DNA of 64,000 bases from Owenia fusiformis (lineage: Eukaryota > Annelida > Polychaeta > Sabellida > Oweniidae): assembly GCA_903813345.2 (NCBI GenBank), contig CAIIXF020000004.1:9060196-9124195 (forward strand), written 5' to 3'. The stretch's first letter is position 1, and every line of letters begins with the position of its first letter. Shown here one piece after another: positions 1 to 13,600 of this stretch. The position numbers were made by a program, and so were the translations under genes. Under the pieces are notes generated by a model. The model ran no database searches. It was not told the origin of the DNA and saw only the letters and a program-made list of their open reading frames with translations.

Positions 1-1616
1 AACCATGGATATAATGACATATTATACTAATCTAGTAGTATTAAAGAGAATAATGGATTTTGGGGAATTCCGAACTTTTTGACGTTTCCAACGATCTATT
101 GTATCCCAAGAATGTCTAAGGAAATCGACTTTATGAATAACCATTTAGTTTCTCCCATCTACAAATCAGGGCACAAATACACAAATACACAATGGCAAAT
201 AAGAAATTAATGTATAACTTAAACTATTTCACCAATTACCTGACAGTGAGTGTGTACCTATAATTTGTGTGGCCATTGGCTTCAAAGCTTGTCAAAGTGA
301 TGGTATCCTCGAATATCTATTTTTGTGTTCTGGTACCATTTTCATTTTATTTCTACTGATCTGACTATACTTCGTAATGCACTTTCTGAAGATGCCATTT
401 GGTTAGAAAATCACTTGGGTAATTATAAAGTTAACTGAAGAGAGGTTGCTTAGAAATAAGAAGATTATTGTTCTACTTTTTTATTACGTAACGGTTTGTT
501 ATAAATTCTACTGCCTAATAAAATACACACTTTTTGTACTTCCATACTTCATTTTGAAGTCCAATTAATAGCTTATTCTCATGCCTTGGGTCAGAGAAAC
601 AGACTCTAGGCCTTTGAAGGCTTTAGTATTAATGACACGCGCAAGCGCATAACGTTTTTTAATGAGTCAACTTAAATTTGAATGGTTTTGTGACCAAATG
701 ACAATATAACCTACGTCTGTTCTCGTAAATTAATGAATGACACTCCCCGATAAATTTGGAAACTGGAAGCTTCAATTAAATAGCGTGTTTAGCTTATTTA
801 TGTTTAAAAGCAAGTTCGTTAACGTCGACGACTTCCCTAATTATAACACTGGGTCAAAAAGGAGACTTCTAGTTGCCAGTCTTTTGTTGGGGAGTGTACA
901 CTCACGTGTGTTTTTGTATCGTGTGTTCTTATTCTGTGTGGTGTGACTTAGTATAATAGATAGTGCGTTAGTATATCCCCATATAAAATGATTGTTTATA
1001 CATTAATTATTGTCCTAAAATGAAAACATATAACTCTAAAATGCTAATAACCACCTGTTTTCTTATAATTTGTTTACCACGTTTACACTAGAAGTTATGT
1101 AAATTGTAGAGTTTATATATAAATGTACTCCATAGAAGTTGTAAAGGTGGCGAAAATGGAAAAAAACAATTCTAAAACAATAAAGTCGAAATTGGCCACT
1201 TAGACTTGATTGACTATAATTACGGCCATACGTCAACCAAAATGCACCAAATTCTCTTTTTCGATCAACAATGGTATCAGTGGACTGAAAAAGAAGCACC
1301 ATCCTCCAAGAGTCCTTGTTCTGCTTTTAAGAAATTAGTTAGCCCATGGGCTTTCAACTAGTTTAAAACCCATGGTTAACCACAGATCGCGAAACCACTT
1401 ACGCCATCTTTGATATAAAATTGTCATATTATTTTCCCATACTGGTTGGTTTTCTAGAAATGCATGATCTTATGCACCACCTATACAGTTCAATGTTCCA
1501 TAGTACGTTCTAAAATATTCATCAAAAGCATTTTTAAGGAAGACAAAAACAACATCCTCCCCTTATTACAGCGCCGTCCTCATCGCATCCGTATTTAACA
1601 ACGTTTTTACTTTTAG
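1..1616. other. 5' flank or intron of the ankyrin gene, no gene found
   Basis: No coding exon could be supported here. The first recognised exon of the ankyrin gene (1617) starts with two bases of a split codon, so an earlier exon must exist, either hidden here or left of the window. A piece of the recurrent GGGCTTTCAACTAG palindrome lies near 1349-1362. Short open frames in this stretch have no recognisable content. Confidence 0.5.
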
Positions 1617-4600
1617 GCAAGATAGATTTCGACCTTAAGGATCCATCGTTCATCATTCCAAAGCCTTTGTCAGTTGCTCTGAGTGAGGTTGGACCTGTAA
1701 CCAAAGATGTTATCGCCATACTTCTTAATAATGGTATAGACGATGGAACAAACTACGCAGGTGATTGTGTGCTCAAATATGTACATTTTTGCTTTTATAT
1801 ATCATTGAATACATTTTAATCTTTTAAAATAAGGGCAACTATTAAGGTAGCAAGAAGTCTAAATATAGTGTTACGAAATCAAATAAAAAAAAACACCCTG
1901 ATTTCAAGATATGCTGCAACTTCATTATACGAAGGTTGCTCCAGATGTCTTGAACTTGCTTCAGAGATTCAGCAGAGTAGGCCATTTTAATGTTTTTATG
2001 GAATTAATATTCATCTGTTTTGTATTTTTCAGAAAATGTCAAAAACGCAAAGGAATCCTTCGAGAACTGCGACTTCTACCGAAAGGTCCAACTATGTGAC
2101 AAAGAAAGTCTTGAATGTGCCCTCGAGCTGGTCGAGAAGGATGAAGTGGATTTATTCTCTAGAAGCCACGAGGAATCCACATCAGGTTGGACGTTCATGC
2201 ATCTCCTTGTCTCAAAGTACTTAGAGGTAATCAAATCATCATATAAGGTTTTATTTTGTTGTATAATATTTCTATATCTTTCTGGCTTTTAAAATATTAT
2301 AAAAAAATGTTCGATGACGCGTTTTGAACAATTTTTACACGCTCGTAGTTTCAAAAACTCTGTATTAATTATGACTTTTTTTAACTATGAATTGAGCCTT
2401 TTGTTTATTCAATATCAAAGGTTGATGAGCTAGTCGTTCGGAGAATGTTGATCAGACTCGCATATAAACTTGCTCTGAAGGGGCTCGATGTGAATGCCAG
2501 AAACGCTAAGGGTGATACTCCTCTCGTCATGGCAGGCGTGCTCGGTGATCAGACATTATCTACCCACATGGTTCGAATGGGTAAGTAGTATTTGAATACC
2601 AGCTTTTGTGTCAACCCAACTCTCTGTGATTAACTCGAAAATAATCATTGAAAAAGAACATGAAACAGTGATTACAGTAATTAATTACAACTTACATTGA
2701 TTACAGTAAACTGCGATCAGAAACTAACAAAAAGGAGTATACATCTCATACAAGTTTGTCTTCTCCTTCCCATCATGGATAAACTTTATTTTGCATAATA
2801 CGTAGGTGTTGACCCTGGCAGAGCAGCCCCCGATGGACAGACCGTCAATGTAGAAATATATGAAGACAAAGGAAAACTTGTCAAAGACAGACGCTACAGA
2901 CGCAAGGATCTTCCCGGACTATGGGTAGCAAGTACGTATACATGTTTTAAAATGGCATTCTACCAGGGCCTTTCATTGATAAAACAACAATTTAGGGAAT
3001 GTCCATTTTTCTGGACAAATCGGACACGTCTCTTTCAATATGATATAAAATGATCTGACCTTCCGTTTTACGAAAACGAAAAATAACGAATAAAATAAAA
3101 TGATACAACACACACAATGATTTCAAAGTTTTATGTCACCACTCACAAGGGGTGACATATTGTTATAGTCTCCAATTTTGTGGACGGTGTCCGATGTTCG
3201 ACTGCATGGTGTTCTACTTCGTTCAGTTTTCAAGTTAATGCAGTTTCCTATTGCATAAAATATCCAATTGAGTGACTGGTAACAAAACCTTCATTTTCAG
3301 TTGAGGATAACGACGTTGAGAAGACGCTGAGATGGTTAAAAAGCCAAGCACGCGTAGGCGTAAAAAGATGCGATCGTTATTTGAAGGATGTCAGCCGTGA
3401 CTTACGTCACAATGACGTCACGAAACTGCTGGAAAAATACGATCATATAAATGAGTTCGTAACAGCGTGTTACGCGTGTAACCACAAGGGAATGATGGCT
3501 CAATTGTCTTTGGGATCAGGTATGTGCAAATATTTTACATTTTATTTGTTGGAACTTTTCGCACGTAATTTCAAGTATGTCAGCAGACAAACTTAACTCA
3601 TTAATTTTCCTCCAAATTCACGTATTCTTGGTCATCAGTCTTTGCAACAAAAACATATGTTGCGTACGTGTATCCGCTAGCCTATACTAGTATTCTCGAT
3701 AATACAGGCTTATTCTCAGATACTTTGTCGTCTCTATGTATTGTTAGAATCGCCACGAGAGAAATTAATAGACACATAAGAATTAAGCCATATAATTTAA
3801 GAGATTTTGAACGTGAACATGTGACATTATGACCCCCAGAGATTACTTTTCTCTCCTAATTATTTTCCTTACATCTTCATATTACTCAATTTGGGGAGAA
3901 TTAATCCCTGGACGACAATAATTCTACACGTTCTCAACAAGTTCTATTCAAAACGTGTTGGTTAACATCCATTGTTTTAGAGAACTTGTACGACCCCTTG
4001 GGATTACCATTCCCCTATCAATTGTTTCTAAAAGGACTTAAACATTTATTTTCCAAGAAAGTTCATACTCAATCGGAAAAGTGAATACTACGAATGTAAG
4101 AACTTATCACAAGACTAGAGGACCATAATTCTACACGTCCACGAACACGTTCTCCAATAAACGTAATCTAACATCCCTATCAAGTTCTACTCTTGACGTC
4201 AATGTCCAATCGTAAGATATGTTTTAGCCTCATTAAAATGTATTTATTGAACAGATAAGTTGAGTTCATAACATATATGCATAAAATTATTTGACCATTA
4301 ATTAATAGATAAGCGTATTAATTATGGCGTTGACAAATTTAACCCTATCGCATTTTACATCAACATATCTCAAACTCCAGTTCATGACCTATATTTTGAT
4401 TAGACATTCGTATGAGCAAAATCTTTTTGACTTTTACAAACTCAAATCCGAGGCTTGTCTTGGAAAAACATCTCCATCCGTGTCACTGCTTCTGTCATTT
4501 AAATTCTTGTTAAAGCATGTATCAAAAATAAAGAACAGTCCTCGTAGAAGTATATTTTCATCTACCTGTTCTTGGAAGCTAGCAAGGCAGAGTTCAAGGT

Positions 4601-7600
4601 TTTCGTATTTGTCAAAAATACTTTTCATATAATCGCCTGCGTTTGCTTTTGAATCCATGTCGCAGTTGGATAAAACAGCCTCATGCACTAACGCCCTCTT
4701 TCTTTCAGCTTCTATGATCATTGGTAGCCATTCGTGGAACTTTACATGAAGATGGTGGACAATTTTTACCACTCCATATTGTTCTATGTCGTCTGATAAT
4801 AACGGATGTCCCGATGCATTATGGTCTAGTCCCAATGAGCTGTGGTCAACGAATTGTTTATATTTCGCCTCGTTTGTTTGTATAACGGCGGACGCTTGAA
4901 CGATCGCTGCTTCCTCGTCATCATCAAGCGTATCCGGTTGTTTTTGGACGTTTTCCAAGGCTGTTGTTGCTATCTCTTCTAGCATTGAGGAGTAGTCGTC
5001 CACATGCTCAAGCTTTGTGATCTTCTTTACTTTGTTCATGATTGAGAGAATCACAAGATTCAACACTGGGGTCAAGTGTTCCTTCATGCTGCTAACTATC
5101 GCTTCCACGTATATAGCTAACGTTTCTTTGTCTCTATCGCAACAGTGATCGTCACTGCTCGATGAACAGCATAAGGTACCTTTGACACCATTGTGATCGG
5201 TGTTATTTTGAAGTAAATCTTCCACATTGCCACTTGATGACTCTTTTGCTATTTCATTTTCTTCATCATCAGAATCCTCCTCTAGTAGCGTTGCTCCCTC
5301 ATTGATGACGTCACAGCACATCGTATAGAATGTCGCAAGTATAAGGCTACTGTAACGATAGTCCACGTCCTCGATGCTAGCCTCTAAAAGCCCAGACTCG
5401 GCGTCTTGAAGCTCTGTCAGGCCCCGGGATACTGGGAGATTATTTTTATCAGCCGTTCTTTGCACCCTGTCAATAAAACCAAGAAACAAAAGTGCATTTG
5501 CGTGTTCTCTGATGTGTTCTTTTTGATTATTTTCGTGATCGTTATGTATGTCGTCATTGTCGTCTGCAAATTCAGGTTTTGTCGCTGTGCTTTTCCGCCG
5601 TGATGCAGTATCCTCTGGAAATACACTCGACATATAACCAGATTCATTTCCCTGAAAACTTAAAATGTCACCTGTTGAGGAATCAAGTTGAGCAATAAGA
5701 GCGCTTTGTAGCGTTGTAACAATGAGATTAGTGCAATCAATGGCTGCGTTAAACTGCCATAGGTCAATTAAGTCACGTGACGTACCAGTGCCTACGCAAA
5801 CTACGCGATTTATGATCCCCAACAACGTTTGCGCAAAATGAAGAGCTTCATGGTTTGACTCAAACAAAATAGCCATCTTTTGTTTGTATTTAGTTTCATC
5901 ATCTGGGTCAATATCGCCTGTGTCAGGGTCATGGGGATCATAAAGTCTTTCCAACATATCTGATAAATCATCATCTTCTTCAACCTTATCGCAGACACAC
6001 TCAAGATGACACCACAGTTCTGCCATATTGGATTCACACTCTTTGCAAATCTCACTCTGTTTTAGACACATACATTTTGCAAGGTTCGAATTCGTCCATT
6101 TGTCCGTATCGATATATTCTCCTATTCGACCGAGCGTTTCATCGTATTGTTCTAATTCATCCATTGCTACCTGGTCGAGGCTGCGTGGTGACTCGATCTG
6201 TTGATCGTCCAATTGAAACAAGCATTTCATGGAGGCAAAATTGAGCACAGTCCCCGCCGCCTGGGCGGGTAGAAAGTTATATATTGACGACGTTGCATTT
6301 TGTGATAAGAATAATGAAGCATAGCCTAGTGACGAAGTATCCGATTCATCTTCGCTATTGTTGTTTTCCTCATAACATGGCGTCCCGGGTGGGGAGGAAT
6401 TGTCATCAGAGGAGACACTTGTTGAAGTTGTGTTATCGTTGTAATTTTCAGTGATTTGAAACTTGTTCAACAAGAGTTTACTTCCTAGGATATAGTACCA
6501 GCCAGCCACAACCAATGCTTTTAGACTAGTTGCGTTATCGCTGTCTGACAGGGCCCATTTATCCAGACAACATAACAAAGATATCCCATTGATGTACTGT
6601 TCCGTCTCGAGCATAAGTTGCCTACTGTAAAAATCACTTATAATCTTATCCCTGGAAATAAGGGGACTAGAACACGGCGATTCGTCCGTATCCGTGTCGC
6701 TTGTCCCAGCGGACCCAACGCTAAACCTCACCCTGCGCTTCGGCTGAGACATCGAGCCTTCTGAAACTTTACGACGCAGTATTGATGACATCACTGTTGT
6801 TCTCCAAAATCGGCCAACTTCAACTTACTCGTGCTAAGTTGGTAGCTACTATTTTGCTCTTATATTATCATCACGTTTGCCTGGTAAGTTAAAGGCCAAA
6901 TATATCACACGATATATCATCTGTTTATACTCTAGACATAGTAGCACAAATAAATACACATTCCTGAGAGATTCCTATATAAACTGCATAATAAGGACTT
7001 CACTGTAAGGTTTGTTTTGTGTGATGCGTACTGTACGATGCGTAGCGTACTATGCGTAAACACAATGCGTAATGTAGCGCACAGGTTGGCCTATATGTAT
7101 ATCATCCAGGTTGCAGGAACGACACTGAAACAGAATAATGAAATATTCTATAACACATGAAATAATATCTCAAAATCAATTTATGAGTGATTTGGAAAAC
7201 AGTTAATGCACAAAACCTTAAACAGTAGCGGCAGTTAACAAATATTTCTCAAAGCAATACTAAATATCAAACTGATATAGATCCAACACGCAGTTACGTA
7301 TCTATGGAGAGGAAATGATCTACTGTAGGTATCTTGTCATTGTTTTAGATCATCTTACATACTAATCACTCGTTGTGGCTCTTTGAACGCATACACGTCT
7401 CCTAATTCAAAATAAATCAAAGTGACCTTCAAATCACACTAGCCTACGAGGTTACCATGACAGTTCTTGTCTCAGAGGTCTCAGACGTAGAAAATGTTCA
7501 ACTTGATTCCAGAACAATGATTGCGATTGTACTAAATGATGAACGCTGTATGTAAGATATAAAAGATATAACACGGTACTGTTGGAGCATAGTCCAAATT

Positions 7601-10600
7601 CTACTTATGATCACGATAAACTTGTTTTGAAACTAACACTGGTATTGTTTGTTCTGAAACTACAATTCAGGACACAGCTTGTTGTATTAATAATGACTAT
7701 GCGTCAGCGTAACTTCGAAGTTCAATCCGATGCACAGCTCACAGGCCCGTAGCCGGGGGGGGGTTGATGGGTTCGAGCGACCCCTGCCCCCCGCCAAAAA
7801 AATCTTTCAAAATCATGCAGTTCTTCACCATTCTGAGCACTTTTTAAGTGATTGTCACAAGTGAACCCCCCTGGAATTTGTCAAAAGGTGAACCCCTTGG
7901 CAATCCTGGCTACGGGCCTGGCTCAAGAAATGTATTAATTAGACCTGCTCACAATGCAAAGTGCGTGTGTTGTTGGAAATTCATTTATCATCGGTAAGCA
8001 ATCTGATTTATCAGAGTCTCTCTTTATCTAGAACCTGTGAGAGACTCTGATTAATCATAAGACAAAACATCTTCCTACCCTGCGTATTCTCCAAGTAAAT
8101 CAGTAATCGGTGCATGTTATTGCCTTACAGGGCTCCCCAAGAGGGGGCAGCGAGGTCGCTTTTGTCACTTTTAAAATTTCAAAATTGTCACTTTGTCACA
8201 TTTGAGTACAAACGTTACGTTTCTTATTTTGTCAGATTCATTCCTTTTAGTCAGTCAAAGCATTTAATGCAACAAATGGTTTGTTATGTTTTATTGTTTG
8301 ATTACTGGCTAGATTAAATCATCTCAACTTGCATCTATTTACATTAAGAACGAATTGTCTATTTTTGTCACTTTCAAAACAATTGTCAGTCAGATAAATG
8401 TACAAAATTGTCACCTGCAAGCATGATTTATTTGTCACATTTGTTCATTTTCCTTAAAGCAGATATAAAATGGTATTTTTAACCTAAAGGAATCAATATA
8501 ATTTTTTGATAGATGTATTTGGACATGTTTTCTCATCAGTAGTGTGAAAACTATTTCACTCTAACGATCGTTATAGCTGCTTAATAAGCAATATTCGAAT
8601 TGGTTGTGACGTTATTGGCCCCCACGTGATCTCTCACTGGTCCCCACGTGGCCCGTTTTGGTCTATTAGATCATGACGTCATAATGCCAAAATGTTTTGT
8701 TATTTGTTTACACAACAATCCTATGGTTGCCGTGACGTTGTGATTACTATGGAACCAATAAACCAAAGCTATGTTTTGTATATGACGTTACTAATCACGT
8801 GGGGGCCAATTTGATTTATCAGTTAGTTTTATTTCCTTATCTACAACCGTTAGCAGTTTTCTAACATTTATTTTATAATGGCTATCGCAAGAACTCTACG
8901 GTGGGGTTACAATGGAGAAAACCGCATTTTTGTAGCTGCAAGTTGAGAAAAGCTATTTCAGTTGTCCTTTAAGTCCCATTTAGTCACTTTATTAGAGGCC
9001 AGGTCACCTTATCACATACCCCTCGGGGAGTCCCCCTTAGAATCACGCGGTAGTATCTCTTCGGGACGTATCGAAACCACTCCGTCCCGAAAAACCGTTA
9101 ATTTGAATTTAAAACCTACCCCAGTGTTTGAAAATCAAGGATTGTGAGTCTCACACTTCACCGTTTTTCTTCAAACTTGTTCCGTACAAAGCTTCACAGA
9201 AATACCTTTCAGTCGATACATTGTTTTCGTGTACAAAGTACCTCGTTTTGGCGGCGTTTTGGTCCCAAAATTGGGAATAAAGTCAAGTTATATTTCCGTC
9301 AATTTTATAAGTATTTCCCCCGCAGGATATGTAGATAAAAATTCAAACATAAATAGGCTTTAACACGGAGTTCAAAGGGGAGCTAAGGTTGCCAAACTTA
9401 TGGAGGGGACAGTATCATGTAAAAGTATATTTTGTCACCAATTACACGAAACCTGCTACTGCATTATTGAAACTATTATCCCGGTAAAGGACCTGTTTCA
9501 GATTCTATTACCGCCTCCCCATGAACAAATATAAAGGAGCACGTAGGTTATCGCAAACAATTTCAAACGATTCTAACTTGAATTATGAATATTTTTTGAT
9601 CATGAATATGGGTGTATCTTTTAGATCCATTTATTATCTTCAAGAAAAGTATATATAAGGATAATTTAGTTAATCAGACCTAAGTGATATTGAAGGGGCA
9701 ATGGACCAATCAACATACTTTTACAAAAATGTTGACCTAATTTTCACCAAAAATGCAACCTATTATTATATTGTTGAATGCATAATTAGAATGTGCTTTG
9801 AGACATGTTCGATTTCCTAAAAGGAAAATTTGATTGCTCCAGGGACTTTAAAGATATTCAATTTGGATGACCAAAATGAACTGAAACCAATGGATAGCAT
9901 GAGATTTTTCAATGGAGAAATAGCATGGGGAACACTTATCTTAATGCAATTAAGTTTTTCTTTCAAGAACTATTTGATACATCAAAATAAAGAATAGTAA
10001 TGCATTAAACATTGTAAAAAATGATTGCATTTTTGGTGAAAATGGGGTCAACATCTTCAAAATGGGGTCAAAAAGTGTGTTGATGGGTTAATTGCTATAG
10101 TAATATCTCCGAGTTTGTTTGAATTTATTATTACTGTGCATAATTTTCTTTGAGATAATGAATTGATCTAAAAGATAAACTTGTCTTCATTGTCAGAAAA
10201 TAGTCATAATCCAAGATATAACCTTCTGAAATTGTTTGCGATAACCCACGTGCTCCTTTATCTGATATTTCAAAATCAATGTACAGGTTTAATTATAACA
10301 TTTATGTGTACACTAGTATTCTGTTGACCTATATTCAGCACTGTATTGATGGTTAGACCATTTATTGTTGCAAAACAAGATTCCAGATTTTATTGTGTTT
10401 CAAACCAGACACTTGGTTTCCTCACAAAATCAAATACAGGACAATTACATATAATTAAAGTTAAAAAGCAACATCTTCACAAACATTTAAATTATCAATT
10501 TCAAGCAAACAGTTATAGTTATACTCCGTATGGATGCTAAACTTAAGACTGGTGTTAAGAATCGACCAAGGCAAACCTATGTAAAATTACACAACGATGA

Positions 10601-13600
10601 ACAAAATGTTTTAGAATACAACCCCACGTTTGTAGTCATAGACTCGGCGGGGCGTAGTGGAAGGTGACGGGACGTATTGGTCAAATTTGAAGAGATGTGT
10701 GGATGATTTAGAAACTGCTGCGTTTGATGCCCAAAAATCAAGACGTAGCGATAGAAGGTTGTAATGAGAGTCCATTCTGAAATTATGGGCGAGAATGGGT
10801 AAAAGACTGGCGAGATAACTTGACTTACAGTTGAAAGTTATGAAAATTTGCTTTATCTCACAGCGGGGGACCAAAACGCCGCTAAAACGAGGTACTTTGT
10901 ACACGAAAACAATGTATCGACTGAAAGGTATTTCTGTGAAGCTTTGTACGGAACAAGTTTGAAGAAAAACGGTGAAGTGTGAGACTCACAATCCTTGATT
11001 TTCAAACACTGGGGTAGGTTTTAAATTCAAATTAACGGTTTTTCGGGACGGAGTGGTTTCGATACGTCCCGAAGAGATACTACCGCGTGAGAATGCACCA
11101 TCTAAAATTCATTTATATGTGTTTTCTTGGTGGGTCTTATTTTTACTGTTTACGATACTTTCTTTTCTTACTGTTTTTTGATTTAAAGTTTTATATCAAA
11201 GTTATCATACTAATGATAAATTGGATTATTTTGGACGGAATATTATGTTTGCTTTTTATGGTCACACTCTTTACTCTTTAGGCTTTGTATACATACATGT
11301 ATTTAACCAATCGCCGTGTCACTTGAGGGCTGTGTAGTTAAGCCCCCCCCCCCCCAACATATAAACGAATCCACTAAACGTATTCTTGCGAATAGGAATT
11401 GAGTAAAATTCGTTCCAATTAATATACGTACGTTGTGCATCGTTTGGGTGTTCGTATGTGTAAGTATCCCTTCGGAAAGCTTCGGACGACTTCGGAACCA
11501 TGCGCAAAGATGTGCTTCGGTTTGCATTTATCCAATTCGCAAGACTGCGTTAGGTGGGTTCGTTCATATGTGAGGGGGCTTTTAATGCCTTCCCCAGTAT
11601 CTTCATTGTCAATTGATCTCTTTAATTGATTTGATTAGTTCCTTTAATTTTTGGCTTGCATGAAACACTTTCTGCAGTCGTTCTCACACATCCTGTGTGT
11701 TCCATGAGGATCTCCACATTGATTGGTTAGCGTTGGGGCCCGTTGGGTATCTGTCAAAATACCTTCGCGGAGAGAAGAGAGTACTAAGGTCTAAGATATT
11801 ACGATCAAAAGAAGAAGGTTCATTTGGCATTTTGTCCACGAATGAACCAAGAATGCTTTTGTCTTGCATCCACTTTCTGAGAGCCTAATATCATATTTAG
11901 ACCAGGTCCATGCTTAGACCTCAAGAACCTGTTTGCGCCTTATTTACTTGATATAACCTTGTACATTCACGTTAACATCTCGAGTATGAGTCGATGTTAT
12001 CAGTGTACTTTAGTGTACATTGACAGACCCAGAGTAACATTAGATATGTACATATCAATGTAGTAATGATTTTGACATTTTTACTGCCTCATTGTGTATA
12101 TTTATATTGTGAAGGTAGATCTTGAGAGCAATATGGCGCAAATGGCCATGGGTTCTTGAGGTCTACGCATGGACCTGGTCTAAATATGATTAGGCTTTCA
12201 GAAAGTGAATGCAAGATAAATGCATTTTTGGCTATTTACAAATTACAACAAGAAAAATGCCAAATGAATCTTCAAAAATTAAGTTTGCTTTTTGTCTGTT
12301 CGCCTCGCATCAACTTTTGGGAACTATACTACGTGCCCCAGTCGTTCAACTTATAACTGTTGATGGGAATGAACTTGCTACAACCGTTACAACATGACCT
12401 ACCTTAAGGAATATCGATTACAGATCTGAAAAGCGGCCTATGTATTAATTTGTTCAACATTTAATTCCTCCCCGGGGAACGCTCTTGTACTAAAACTGCT
12501 TCTCTGTTAGAACGAGTACTTATAAAACATGGCATTTAGATATGCCGTAGCGATAGGTTTCAATTTTGGAATTATGCTTTTACAATTGCATTTCCCGCGT
12601 GAATTACATATTAATTGATGCCCTGGATCAAATAACAATGTAATATCTCTTGTATGAAGCCATCTACTAAACAGTTGCGCCAATTAAAGGTAATACTTGT
12701 TATACAATTGTCTCTCGCACGTAATAGGTTTGATCAAAATTTCACATATGATGTGTTCCCGAGAACTGTTCAGCATTTGAGGAATGAATACCGAAATTCC
12801 ATGATTTACTTGTATGTCGATATGAACGATAATTTTTTGATCATTAAGACCGGAATCCCAGAGCGATTGAAGTAATTGGTAATTAGCAGAATAAGATCTA
12901 ATGTCATAAATTTCTTATAAATCATAGAATCAAGGCCTTACGGAATTAGCTCGCGTCAGGTCTACAACACGTTCCTAAGAGAATCGCCACGTGAACGTGA
13001 AATAATGGTCCTCTTGGATTAGCTCTTCAATTCCTAGTATTCCTTGTCCAATTGAGAATAGGGGAAGTGGTAGTAATTTGGTCAGTGGAAAAAAACAATT
13101 TGGATAAGGACAATAATGTATAGTGGTCATACCATGGGCTTTCAATTAGAGTTGAAAGCCCATTGTCGTACTATTACAAATCCACATGTTAGTTATCAAG
13201 GTATAGTTGGGAACAAAAATAAATGACACATGGTTTTTCTATCACCAGTTCCTAACCATGGTTGTCTGAAAGCCCATAATTGCCAAAATATCCCTTAAAA
13301 TTTGTATATTTTACATTTTGTATAATCCCATCCACTGAGATGTATGGCCTCTTGAAAATTCTCTTATTTTAACATTGGAAATCCTCACTTCAGCAAATCC
13401 ATCTGTCATTTATTTAGGTTCCAAACTGCATCTTACCTTCTCCCTGCATGTAATATAGAAAACACTAAAGTTGAAAAAGTACGTGCATTCGATCAAGTAA
13501 CTGGCCTTGCATATGTACTATGAACAATAAGTACAATGCCATGAGGAATCGTATATACTAAGTACATGTATCCATACAGTACTTATTACTTACTGTTATA

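Noticed and set aside
301-418. Possible upstream ankyrin exon ending at a phase-matching donor (CACTTG|GGTAATT at 418)
   Set aside because: The phase would suit exon 1617, but there is no usable acceptor downstream of the in-frame stop at 298 and no start codon in frame, so the exon cannot be supported.
737-946. 69-codon open frame on the plus strand
   Set aside because: Phe/Leu-rich with no domain features or splice sites leading into the ankyrin gene; likely chance.
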